Positions 1 to 7,716 of a DNA stretch of 42,256 nucleotides are shown here, piece by piece (the first letter of the stretch is position 1; each line of letters starts with the position of its first letter). Source of the stretch: Acidobacteriota bacterium (GTDB taxonomy: Bacteria; Acidobacteriota; Thermoanaerobaculia; Gp7-AA8); assembly GCA_025463165.1 (NCBI GenBank), contig JAOBAU010000386.1, positions 1-42,256 of the forward strand, in the 5' to 3' direction. The notes below the pieces were generated by a model, which made no database searches, had not been told where the DNA came from, and saw only the letters and a list, made by a program, of their open reading frames with translations. A program made the position numbers and the translations under genes.

Positions 1-41
1 AACAATGAAATGCAGCATTGCTGCGTCATTCGGAGATCGTG

Positions 42-887
42 ATGGAGCTCAACCGGCTGGAGCCCGAGCAGCGGCGCGCGTTCGACGAGGACGGATTTCT
101 CGTGCTGCGGAACGCGCTCGATGCAGACACTGTCGCTGCGCTCGTCAAAGCAGGCGACCGGCTGGCGGGCTCGTTCCTCGACAAACCGCCGGTCTCGCAT
201 AAGACGAATTACAACCATCTCGATCTTCGTCCAGGGCTGCTGCGCGAGCAACCGTTTCTTTCGCTCGTGACGCAATCGCCGGCCGTCCCTCTCATCGTCC
301 AGTTGCTGTCACCGAATATTCATCTTCATTCGACGGCGATGATCTACAAGCGCTGGGCGGGCGAGGACGGGACGCCATTCCGGATTGGCTGGCATCGCGA
401 TATTCGCATTCCGCGCGATCTCGGCCACAGCGGACTGCCGCGCGTCGGGATCAAGGTCTGTTATTGCCTCACCGATTTTCCGGAACGCGATTCGGGAATG
501 ACGCTCTTCGCCCGCGGCAGTCATAAGAAGACCGATCCGCTCGCGCTACGGAAGGGCGAAGTCGATCCGGACGACGTCGAGGTGTGCGACATGCAACTCA
601 ATGCCGGCGACGCCTTCATTTTCGAGAACCGTATTTTCCACAGCGCCGCGCCGAATTTCAGCAAACGGACGTCGAAAGTGATCATGTACGGCTACGCCTA
701 TCGCTGGATGAAGCCGGAGGTCTATCTCGAAAATCCCGACGACCGTCGCCTGATGATGCTCGATCCGATCACCCGCCAGCTCCTCGGCGGCTATAAGGAC
801 ATCGACACGCCGCCGTGGGCATTGCAGGACTGGGCGTCGCGCGCAGGCGTCATGCCGCCGGCCATTCCGTGGACGGTGGAGGTCTGA
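42..887 (+). CDS. Phytanoyl-CoA dioxygenase (PhyH) family Fe(II)/2-oxoglutarate oxygenase
   Basis: This 281-residue protein has the PhyH layout: N-terminal helices with the family phrase DGFLVLRNALD at about residues 17-27, then a cupin core. The iron triad is visible as HRD (His118, Asp120) and a distal His200 in FENRIFHSAAP, followed by an Arg in SKRT near 209 that probably binds 2-oxoglutarate. The retained Asp favours hydroxylation over halogenation, because halogenases of this fold replace it with Ala or Gly. An in-frame ATG exists at 18, but the ATG at 42 has GGAG about six bases upstream and matches the usual family N-terminus. It is the first of four same-strand genes, and its stop lies two bases before the first LLM monooxygenase gene, so a shared oxidative pathway is likely. 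The substrate is unknown. Confidence 0.88.
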   Translation: MELNRLEPEQRRAFDEDGFLVLRNALDADTVAALVKAGDRLAGSFLDKPPVSHKTNYNHLDLRPGLLREQPFLSLVTQSPAVPLIVQLLSPNIHLHSTAMIYKRWAGEDGTPFRIGWHRDIRIPRDLGHSGLPRVGIKVCYCLTDFPERDSGMTLFARGSHKKTDPLALRKGEVDPDDVEVCDMQLNAGDAFIFENRIFHSAAPNFSKRTSKVIMYGYAYRWMKPEVYLENPDDRRLMMLDPITRQLLGGYKDIDTPPWALQDWASRAGVMPPAIPWTVEV

Positions 888-889
888 CG

Positions 890-1969
890 ATGGATCTCCG
901 TTTCCACTGGATGCTGCCGAAGCCGGGCGAAGTGGCGATGCAGACGGCGCTCGACGCCGTCCGTTTTCGATGCGAATCAATGACCAGCCGGACGTCGCCG
1001 GCGCGGCTCACCGATATGGACGGCTGGCTGAGGTTCGCGCGGCATGCAGAGGAAGCAGGAATCGATTCGTCGCTCATTCCATTGACGCGCAATGAGCCCG
1101 ATCCGCTGCTGGTCGCCTGCGCGCTCGCGCAGGAAACGGAGAAGCTGAAATTCATCATCGCGTATCGGTCGGGATTAATGCAGCCGGCGACGTTCGTGCA
1201 GCAGTTCAATACGCTGTCGCGCTTCAGCGATGGCCGTGTCGCGCTGAATCTTGTCGCCGGCAGTTCGACCGCCGAGCAACACGGCTATGGCGATTTTCTG
1301 TCGCACGATGAACGGTATGCGCGCGCCGAAGAGTTCCTCGCCGTCTGTCACGCGTTCTGGCGCGGCGGCGACGTCGATTTCAACGGCCGCTACTATCAGG
1401 TCGAGCGAGGCCGCATTCACACGACGCTCGGCATGCCCGCGCCGGAAATTTATATCTCCGGCCACTCCGAACAGTCAGAAGAGCTGGCGGTTTCGCAGGG
1501 GACGACCTGGCTGCGTGTCGCCGATGCGCCGGAGAAACTGCAGGCGTCGGTCGGAAGCATGCGCGCGCGCGGCGCGGCGGTCTGTCTCAGCGTCTGCATC
1601 ATCTGCCGCCCTACGCGCGAGGAAGCGATTCGCCATGCGCAGAGCATGCTGCCGGCCGGTACGACGTCGAACCTCACGGCGGTCAAAGACGATTCGCGGA
1701 TGTACGCCGAATCAGCGGCCATTGAGCGCGACGCCTATTTCCTGAAGCCGTGGCTGTGGGCCGGACTCGCGCCGCATTATGGTCCGGTCTGGACGACGCT
1801 GGTCGGCACGCCCGACGACCTCGCGGAAGCATTCATCGAGTACAAGAGAATCGGCGTCAGTGAATTCATCCTCTCCGGCTGGCCGGAGATCGCAGAGCTC
1901 GATCTCTTCGGCCGCGAAGTGTTACCACGTGTTCGCGAGCGCGAGAGCCGCATGCGAGGCGTGGCGTGA
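890..1969 (+). CDS. LLM class flavin-dependent oxidoreductase (SsuD/NtaA-like)
   Basis: This 359-residue TIM-barrel protein belongs to the bacterial luciferase-like family of reduced-flavin-dependent monooxygenases. The opening strand LRFHWMLPKPGE, the flavin-pocket stretch AYRSGLMQPATFVQQ, and DGRVALNLVAGSS followed by DERYARAEEFL are typical of the alkanesulfonate/nitrilotriacetate monooxygenase subgroup. The ATG at 890 matches the start of the paralogues at 1966 and 30750, so I prefer it over an in-frame upstream start at 815 that would lie inside the PhyH gene. The gene overlaps the next LLM gene by four bases (GTGA). Such enzymes need an external flavin reductase, and none is visible in the window. 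The substrate cannot be named. Confidence 0.9.
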   Translation: MDLRFHWMLPKPGEVAMQTALDAVRFRCESMTSRTSPARLTDMDGWLRFARHAEEAGIDSSLIPLTRNEPDPLLVACALAQETEKLKFIIAYRSGLMQPATFVQQFNTLSRFSDGRVALNLVAGSSTAEQHGYGDFLSHDERYARAEEFLAVCHAFWRGGDVDFNGRYYQVERGRIHTTLGMPAPEIYISGHSEQSEELAVSQGTTWLRVADAPEKLQASVGSMRARGAAVCLSVCIICRPTREEAIRHAQSMLPAGTTSNLTAVKDDSRMYAESAAIERDAYFLKPWLWAGLAPHYGPVWTTLVGTPDDLAEAFIEYKRIGVSEFILSGWPEIAELDLFGREVLPRVRERESRMRGVA

Positions 1970-3051
1970 ACGGCGCGCTTCGCTTCCACTGGATGATGCC
2001 GAAGGGCGGCGAAGTCGGGATGCGCACCGCGCAGGAAACGACTCGTGTAGCAACGCGGAAATCCGAATCGCCGGCCGCAATCCCCGACATGGAAGGGTGG
2101 ACGCGCTTCGCGCGCAACGCCGAAGAGGCCGGGATCGAATCGGTGCTGCTGTCGTTCAGCCGTTACGAGCCTGACACGATTCTCATCGCCTGCGCGATGG
2201 GTCGCGCCACCACAAAACTGAAATTCATCGTCGCATACCGCTCGGGACTCATGCAGCCGGCGACGTTCGTGCAGCAGATCAATACGGTCTCCGCGCTGAC
2301 GAACGGGCGCGTAGCGATCAATGTCGTCGCCGGCAGTTCCACCGAGGAACAGCGAGGCTATGGCGATTACCTCGAGCACGACGAGCGTTACGCGCGCGCC
2401 GACGAATTCCTCGGCATCTGTCGCGATTTCTGGCGCGACGGCGCCGGCGTGAATTTCAGCGGGAGCTACTATCGCGTCGAGAACGGCCAGATCAACACGC
2501 CGTTCGTCGATCCCTCGCGCAATGCGCCGGAGATTTATGTTTCCGGACACTCGGACGCCGCCGAACGGCTCGCCTTCTCGAAAGCATCCGCGTGGCTGCG
2601 GCTGATTGATACGCCGGAAAACCTCGCGCCGCTCGTCGCAAAAATGCGCGCCGGGGGCCTGGAGAGCTGTCTGCGTCTCTGCGTCGTCTGCCGCCCGACG
2701 CATGACGAGGCGGTCGCGGCTGCGAAAGCGCTCCGTCCGAGCGAAGCGATCGAGAAAGAAGAACGCGCCATCCTCGAGGCGAGCGATTCAAAGGGATTGA
2801 AGGATGCGCTCAACGCCGCCGATGACGTCGGCTGGCTCGATCGGAACCTCTGGGCAGGGCTCGTTCCGTACTACGGATCCTCGGCAATGACGCTCGTCGG
2901 TTCTCCGGAAGAGTTGTGCGATGCGTTCCTCGCCTACAAAGAGATCGGCGTGACGCAGTTCATCATTGCCGGTTGGCCGAAACTCGAAGAAATGATGATT
3001 TTCGGGCGCGACGTCCTGCCCCGAATCCGACAGATGGAGGATCAATCGTGA
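1966..3051 (+). CDS. LLM class flavin-dependent oxidoreductase, tandem paralogue
   Basis: This 361-residue protein is closely similar over its whole length to the product of 890-1969. It shares LRFHWMMPKGGEVGM, AYRSGLMQPATFVQQ, VVAGSSTEEQRGYGDYLEHDERYARADEFL and a matching C-terminal EIGVTQFIIAGWP segment, so the two arose by tandem duplication. It starts with GTG inside the stop of its neighbour and ends overlapping the GTG of the next gene, which implies translational coupling. It is presumably an FMNH2-dependent monooxygenase. Keeping two paralogues side by side suggests either successive oxidations or a heteromer, as in bacterial luciferase alpha/beta. That interpretation is inference. 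Confidence 0.9.
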   Translation: MNGALRFHWMMPKGGEVGMRTAQETTRVATRKSESPAAIPDMEGWTRFARNAEEAGIESVLLSFSRYEPDTILIACAMGRATTKLKFIVAYRSGLMQPATFVQQINTVSALTNGRVAINVVAGSSTEEQRGYGDYLEHDERYARADEFLGICRDFWRDGAGVNFSGSYYRVENGQINTPFVDPSRNAPEIYVSGHSDAAERLAFSKASAWLRLIDTPENLAPLVAKMRAGGLESCLRLCVVCRPTHDEAVAAAKALRPSEAIEKEERAILEASDSKGLKDALNAADDVGWLDRNLWAGLVPYYGSSAMTLVGSPEELCDAFLAYKEIGVTQFIIAGWPKLEEMMIFGRDVLPRIRQMEDQS

Positions 3052-4223
3052 CCGCAGAAGCCCCGAGCGCCTCGTATCGCAAGATGTATTACGGCCACCC
3101 CGAAAACGTCTTCTATGGCACCGATGACGGCGCGCAGGACGGCTCCTTTCGCGAATTCGCCGAGTTCCGCGCGCACTACGAAAGCGTCGATCCCGCGCGC
3201 CGCGACAACATCCACATGATCAGCGTCGTCGGCGGCCTGTACGGACTGAACCTCATTCCACTATGGAAGCCGAAAAAGCTGACGATCTTCGACGTCAACC
3301 CGACAGCCATCACCTATTTCCGCCTGATCCATCGCGCCTGGACGACGAGCAATGACGCCGCGCAGTTCCTGCAGCGCCTGACGGACGGTGATTACGAAGC
3401 GTTCGACGACGAGGAAGAATTCGTCCGCGAGAACATTCAGTTGCGCCGCAAAGACGCGCTCCCGCGCGAGCGCGGCTCCAGCAAACGTTCTTATGAAGAG
3501 AGCTGGCAATACGCGCTCGAGCATTTCGACGTGACGAAAAAGATCATGCTCGAATCAGAGCTCGAACTGCGCGGCGAACCGATGGAAAGCGACAGCTTCC
3601 GCGAATTCATCCGCGGCAACAAAAACATCTGGATCTACGCGTCGAACATCACCGAGTTCCACTATTTCGACCTCGACTTCGAGCATCCCGACAATGCCGT
3701 AGTCCTGCAGATCATCCACCCCGAACAACCACAACTCCTCGACCTCGCCCCGCACGCCGGCAGTCCTGTGAAGGTGAAATTCGAGATTCCGCTGAAAGCC
3801 GAGCCGCTCGCCCACCCGCCCGTCAGCAAATCGCGCATCGCCACAAACGCCGCCCCGCCCGCCACCGGAACGTTCTCGCAGGCAATCCGAACGGGAAACC
3901 TCGTCTTCCTCGCTGGCCAAACCGGTCGCAATCCCGAAACCGGCGAGCTCGAAGAAGGACTCGAAGCACAAACGCATCGAATGCTGTCGAATGTCGACGC
4001 CATCCTCAACGCCGCCGGCTGTACGCCAGCTGACATCGTGAAAGTAACGCTGCTGATGGCCGACATCAAAGACTTCAAGGCCATCGACGCCATTTACGCC
4101 GCGTGGCTCCCGGGACGCGGAATTACCCCGCTCCCCGCGCGAACCGCGTTTGCGGCGCTCGGCTTACCGGCGGGAGCGCGGGTAATGCTGGATGTGGTGG
4201 CGGCGGCGCCGAAGGGAGGCTAG
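3048..4223 (+). CDS. Two-domain protein: SAM-binding-like N-terminal domain fused to RidA/YjgF
   Basis: The protein has 391 residues from the GTG at 3048. The C-terminal ~130 residues are a RidA/YjgF/UK114 domain, with TGTFSQAIRTGNLVFLAGQTGRNPETGEL, a central TPADIVKVTLLMADIKDF and the ligand-binding Arg in PLPARTAFAALGLPAGARV. The first ~255 residues are not a family I can name with certainty. ISVVGGLYGLNLI (58-70) followed by LTIFDVNPTAITYF (79-91) resembles the glycine loop and acidic strand 2 of a class I SAM-binding Rossmann fold. IWIYASNITEFHYFD later in the domain recalls DUF3419/BtaA-like aminocarboxypropyl transferases. RidA domains hydrolyse reactive imines or enamines, so the fusion suggests an unstable nitrogen intermediate in the pathway. 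The gene ends directly against the convergent gene at 4224. Confidence 0.7.
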   Translation: MTAEAPSASYRKMYYGHPENVFYGTDDGAQDGSFREFAEFRAHYESVDPARRDNIHMISVVGGLYGLNLIPLWKPKKLTIFDVNPTAITYFRLIHRAWTTSNDAAQFLQRLTDGDYEAFDDEEEFVRENIQLRRKDALPRERGSSKRSYEESWQYALEHFDVTKKIMLESELELRGEPMESDSFREFIRGNKNIWIYASNITEFHYFDLDFEHPDNAVVLQIIHPEQPQLLDLAPHAGSPVKVKFEIPLKAEPLAHPPVSKSRIATNAAPPATGTFSQAIRTGNLVFLAGQTGRNPETGELEEGLEAQTHRMLSNVDAILNAAGCTPADIVKVTLLMADIKDFKAIDAIYAAWLPGRGITPLPARTAFAALGLPAGARVMLDVVAAAPKGG

Positions 4224-5042
4224 TTAGAAGCCGTTCGGCACGAGTCCGGGGCACTGTTTCATCAACACGTCCTTGTGTTTTCTCAGGACATCGAGATCTT
4301 TTGCCACGGGATTACCTCCGCGGTCGACGGCGCGTTTAGTGGCCTCAAGATCTCCTTCCATCACTGCGATGAAAAGCTCGACGTCGGCATCGACGACGCC
4401 TCCTTCTTTGACGCACTTCATCATGCGCAGGATGGCCTGCTCGCGAGGCTCGGGTTTTGGCGCAGAGGCGTTCGCGCCAGGCACCGCGGCATCGCCGTCT
4501 TTGCGGGGATCCTTCGCGGCCTCTCGGGTTGCTGCTTTGTGGACCTCTTTGACACTTTCCCACCACGAAACGGTGTCAGCGATCAGTTGTTTCGCGGAAA
4601 CGACCTGTTGATTCATCTCCTTTGACTGCGCCGCCACGTTCGCTTTCGCGGAGGCAAGCACGTCGTGCATCTCGCGCTGCGACTTCTCGGCGGTTTCTTT
4701 CGATTCGCTGGCGGCAACGCCAGCCTGCGTTCTCAGCGCCACGACATCTTCGAGAGCACTGCTCTTCAGCTTTTCGATTTCCTTCTGCTGTGCAGCGATC
4801 TGCTCGTCTACCGAGTTCTTCACGATGCCGTTGATGCTGACAAAACCGCCCAGCGTGGCGATCACGCCGACGACGCCGATCGTCCACATAATGCGCTGCA
4901 CGCGCTTATAGAAATCCTCCCGAATCTCGGTCGCGAGCTGATGCGACCGCAGTTCCAGTTGTGAGGAAGCATTCGTATATGCCGTCTCGATGGCCTGCTT
5001 AAAAAAAGCGTACTCCCGATCCCGGTCCTCGTTCTCCGGCAT
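4224..5042 (-). CDS. Membrane-anchored coiled-coil protein with C-terminal ankyrin-like segment
   Basis: This is a 272-residue protein of unknown function. Residues 1-45 are charged and helical. One transmembrane segment, IMWTIGVVGVIATLGGFVSI, follows at about 52-71. A long heptad-rich region of Lys/Glu/Gln/Ala runs to about residue 160, then comes a Pro/Ala/Lys linker. The C-terminal ~70 residues include VELFIAVMEGDLEATKRAVDRGGNP, which resembles one ankyrin-type helix pair. The ATG at 5042 has a perfect AGGAGG five bases upstream. The in-frame GTG at 5057 overlaps that ribosome site and is less likely. An ECF-type promoter element lies 17 bases upstream at 5060-5089, shared with the SCO operon and an ECF sigma gene. 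It is probably an inner-membrane protein, and a stress or envelope role is only a guess. Confidence 0.75.
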   Translation of the reverse strand: MPENEDRDREYAFFKQAIETAYTNASSQLELRSHQLATEIREDFYKRVQRIMWTIGVVGVIATLGGFVSINGIVKNSVDEQIAAQQKEIEKLKSSALEDVVALRTQAGVAASESKETAEKSQREMHDVLASAKANVAAQSKEMNQQVVSAKQLIADTVSWWESVKEVHKAATREAAKDPRKDGDAAVPGANASAPKPEPREQAILRMMKCVKEGGVVDADVELFIAVMEGDLEATKRAVDRGGNPVAKDLDVLRKHKDVLMKQCPGLVPNGF

Positions 5043-5059
5043 GACGACCTCCTGCACTC

Positions 5060-5089
5060 GGAGTGTCGCAAGCTACCGATTCTCCTACC
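5060..5089 (-). promoter_or_regulatory. Candidate ECF sigma promoter, site 1
   Basis: Read on the minus strand, the site holds GGTAGGAGAATCG and, after a short spacer, TTGCGACACTCC. It ends 17 bases before the ATG at 5042. The block is almost identical to site 2 (10099-10127) and shares its -35-like half with site 3 (38435-38465). All three sites face the start of a gene. Similarity of both halves with nearly constant spacing outside coding sequence supports a promoter over chance. Confidence 0.7.
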
Positions 5090-5130
5090 CGTCGGTGGCA
5101 ACACGCCGTCATGCTAAAGTCGCCCCTCCG

Positions 5131-5907
5131 ATGCTCACCATCCTCGTCGTCGACGACAACGCCTCTTTCCGCGCGCAGGCAGCGCGGCTTTGCGCGGAGG
5201 AGGGATTCGCGACTGTGACGGCGGGCTCGCTGTCGGAGCTCGCGGCGGTCCTCAGCAGCGCGACGCCTGACCTGGCGCTGGTCGACATCGAGTTGCCGCA
5301 GATTCCGGGACATCGTCTTGGGACGCTCATTCGTGCGCGGCGCTCGATTCCGATCGTGCTCGTCTCCGCGCTGGCGGAGGAGCATCTGCGGCGTTTGTTC
5401 GAGGCATCCGACGCCGACGGCTGGATTTGCAAGCCGCTGACGCGCGACAAGTTGATTGGGGCGGTCACTCGCTTCGTTGTTGCGAACAGGAAGGAGCCGC
5501 TGCTTCCTGACGCGGCGTCGGCCGCACCTCGCGCCGGTCAGCGCACGTCCATTCTCCTCGTCGAAGATGAACCGATGATCACCGATCGGGTCACGTCGGC
5601 GCTTGCGTCCGACTACGACGTCACCGTCGTCACCGATGGCGACACGGCGATTCAGCAACTCCTGCTGCGCGATTACGACGGCGTGCTGCTCGATTTAATG
5701 CTGCCGCATTTGAGCGGTTTCGACGTGTTGCGAAACATCATCGTGCGCAAACCGGCACTGCTCAAACGAACGTTCATCATGACCGCGGCCACCGACGAAT
5801 CGCTGCAATTCATCGAGCGCGCCGCGGTGGCGGGGATTCTGCGCAAGCCGTTCGAGATCGCGATGCTGCCGGAATTGATTGCATCGGCGATCAAACAGCA
5901 GACCTGA
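5131..5907 (+). CDS. Response regulator with two receiver domains and no output domain
   Basis: The 258-residue protein is two REC domains joined by a ~20-residue Ala/Pro/Arg linker. The first begins LTILVVDDN with phosphoacceptor Asp52 (ALVDIELP), a switch Ser in VLVSALAEE and Lys in CKPLT. The second begins SILLVEDEP with an Asp in GVLLDLMLPHLSG and Lys in RKPFE. No DNA-binding, GGDEF or enzymatic domain follows. It therefore probably works by phosphotransfer or protein-protein contact. The ATG at 5131 immediately precedes the first conserved strand, and the in-frame codons upstream back to 4990 are not REC-like. No histidine kinase is adjacent. The macrodomain gene starts three bases after its stop, so the two are probably co-transcribed. 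Confidence 0.88.
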   Translation: MLTILVVDDNASFRAQAARLCAEEGFATVTAGSLSELAAVLSSATPDLALVDIELPQIPGHRLGTLIRARRSIPIVLVSALAEEHLRRLFEASDADGWICKPLTRDKLIGAVTRFVVANRKEPLLPDAASAAPRAGQRTSILLVEDEPMITDRVTSALASDYDVTVVTDGDTAIQQLLLRDYDGVLLDLMLPHLSGFDVLRNIIVRKPALLKRTFIMTAATDESLQFIERAAVAGILRKPFEIAMLPELIASAIKQQT

Positions 5908-5910
5908 CGC

Positions 5911-6423
5911 GTGGCCGGAATCGAGCTCTTTCGCGGCGACATCACGACGCTCAGCGTCGACGCCATCGTCAATGCCGCAAATCCCGGACTGACGCCGGGC
6001 GGCGCGGTCGGACTGGCCATTCATCGTGCGGCCGGACCGGAATTACATGCCGAATGCATGAGCCTCATGCGCGGCTGCCATCCCGGCGACGCGGTCATTA
6101 CAGGCGCCCATCGCCTTTTGGCGAAATACGTCATTCACGCGGTCGGTCCGTCATGGCACGGCGGCGAGGATTTTGAAGCGGAGCGGCTGGCGCAAACATA
6201 TCAGCGCTGTTTCGCCCTCGCCGAAAAACACGGCGTCCGAAGCATCGCCTTTCCGGCGATCAGCTGCGGTTTGTACAGCTATCCGAAACCGGAAGCGGCG
6301 GCGATTGCAATCCGCGAGAGCGGCGCGGCACTCGCGCGCGGCGGGTCGGTCGAGCGGGTGATCTTCGCTTTATTCGCGGAGGATGTTTTCGACGCGTTCA
6401 ATGAGGCACTCCGCGTGCGATAA
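5911..6423 (+). CDS. Macrodomain protein, probable ADP-ribose/O-acetyl-ADP-ribose hydrolase
   Basis: The 170 residues cover one complete macrodomain of the YmdB/MacroD type. VDAIVNAANPGLTPGGAVGLAIHRAAG near residues 11-37 holds the Asn and Gly-rich ADP-ribose loop, followed by GDAVITGAHRL, KYVIHAVGPSWHGG and FPAISCGLYSYP, the second phosphate-binding loop. Such proteins remove ADP-ribose from acidic residues or deacetylate O-acetyl-ADP-ribose in the cytoplasm. The start is GTG, three bases after the response-regulator stop. The pairing with a double-receiver protein is unusual but may only be positional. Confidence 0.9.
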   Translation: MAGIELFRGDITTLSVDAIVNAANPGLTPGGAVGLAIHRAAGPELHAECMSLMRGCHPGDAVITGAHRLLAKYVIHAVGPSWHGGEDFEAERLAQTYQRCFALAEKHGVRSIAFPAISCGLYSYPKPEAAAIAIRESGAALARGGSVERVIFALFAEDVFDAFNEALRVR

Positions 6424-6441
6424 TTCGGTCACTACATTCAT

Positions 6442-7716
6442 ATGACCGACGCACAGTTCTTCGCCTCAGGTCATCCCGTAATGAGCCGGTTCATCGACTG
6501 GGGACCGGTCGCCTTCGGCGTTCGCCTCGGCATCGCCGCCGCTGTCCTGCTGCTTCTCCCCGCGGCGATCGTCGGAGTCCATTCCTTCCCTCTGCCCGGC
6601 GACGATCGCGGACTCTGGTTCGAGCCGAACTGGTCGCTCGTGTACGTGATCGTCTTTCCGAGTCTGTTCGGAGGACTCGTTCACATCATCTCGCTGATGC
6701 GAAACGCGTTGCGGCTGCTCACATCTGATGCGGTGAGAGTCATCCTTCGCGATGGAGAGCCGGCGGCCGATTTCGAGGCGTACATTGCGAAACGGATGGC
6801 GGCCGGAGCGACACGGTTCCGATGGCTTTGTATATCGCTTGCCATCATCCTCACGGCAGTCCATGGCGCGACGCTGGCGCGATTCCTCATTACGCGCGAA
6901 GGAATGCCGCCGGTTCTCGACTGGACGACTGAATTCACAACGGGCCGGATTCCATTCAGAGCAAACGTCGCCTTCGATTTGCTGGCTTATTCGGTGGAGT
7001 GCTTCGTCATCTTCGTCGGTTTCTTCTTCGTACTGAAGTTCTGGTTCTTCCTCAATATCTTTTCGCGAGCGCTCCGCGACGAGTCGACCGATTACACGTT
7101 TAACCCTCTGATTAACGATCCCGACCAGCGCCTCGGTCTCCGGCCTCTCGGCGACTTCATGAATCTGTACCTCTTCCTTGTCATCGTTTTCGAGGCCTAT
7201 GTCCTCAGCCGCCGATTGCAATTAGTCGGCAAATCGGGCGACTTCACGCTATCCGGTTATGTGACGGCGCTCGCCGATCGCGCACATCTCCTCGGCAACG
7301 CGCTGTCCGAGCGAATGTACCAGTGGCACACCATCGACGCCGGGCTGTGGGCGCTGCTCATCTTCATGACGCTGCCGCTCATCGTCGCCGCCTATTTCCC
7401 GCTATGGACATTGCGGCGGTATGTGGGCAAACGACGCTTAGATCTGTGGGAGGAATCGGTGCGTGATCATGACGAGGCCGTCAAGCGCGAAGACGATATC
7501 GAAGCCGCGAGACTATGGAAGAAGATGTCGCAGCTGAAAAGCACACAGCTCTGGCCCAACGGCGACAGTGAGGGATGGCTGCTGCTTTCGGGATCGGTTG
7601 CCATCAGCATTGCAGCATGGGCTCCGCCATTTTGCGCATGGCTGATCGGACTGGCCGCGACGATCGGCGCCGGGAAGTTGCTTGGAAGCCTCAAGCCTTC
7701 GCGGAGAAGCGATTAA
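6442..7716 (+). CDS. Polytopic membrane protein of unknown function
   Basis: The protein has 424 residues with about seven hydrophobic segments. The clearest are FGVRLGIAAAVLLLLPAAIV near 25, SLVYVIVFPSLFGGLVHII near 65, LCISLAIILTAVHG near 130, a long stretch VECFVIFVGFFFVLKFWFFL near 190, NLYLFLVIVFEAYVL near 240, LWALLIFMTLPLIVAAYFPL near 305, and a C-terminal pair after 380. A charged, helical cytoplasmic segment (about 330-375) separates the last two groups. No family motif is recognised. The ATG at 6442 lacks a good ribosome-binding site. Its stop abuts the convergent cytochrome gene, with no room for a terminator. Confidence 0.75.
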   Translation: MTDAQFFASGHPVMSRFIDWGPVAFGVRLGIAAAVLLLLPAAIVGVHSFPLPGDDRGLWFEPNWSLVYVIVFPSLFGGLVHIISLMRNALRLLTSDAVRVILRDGEPAADFEAYIAKRMAAGATRFRWLCISLAIILTAVHGATLARFLITREGMPPVLDWTTEFTTGRIPFRANVAFDLLAYSVECFVIFVGFFFVLKFWFFLNIFSRALRDESTDYTFNPLINDPDQRLGLRPLGDFMNLYLFLVIVFEAYVLSRRLQLVGKSGDFTLSGYVTALADRAHLLGNALSERMYQWHTIDAGLWALLIFMTLPLIVAAYFPLWTLRRYVGKRRLDLWEESVRDHDEAVKREDDIEAARLWKKMSQLKSTQLWPNGDSEGWLLLSGSVAISIAAWAPPFCAWLIGLAATIGAGKLLGSLKPSRRSD

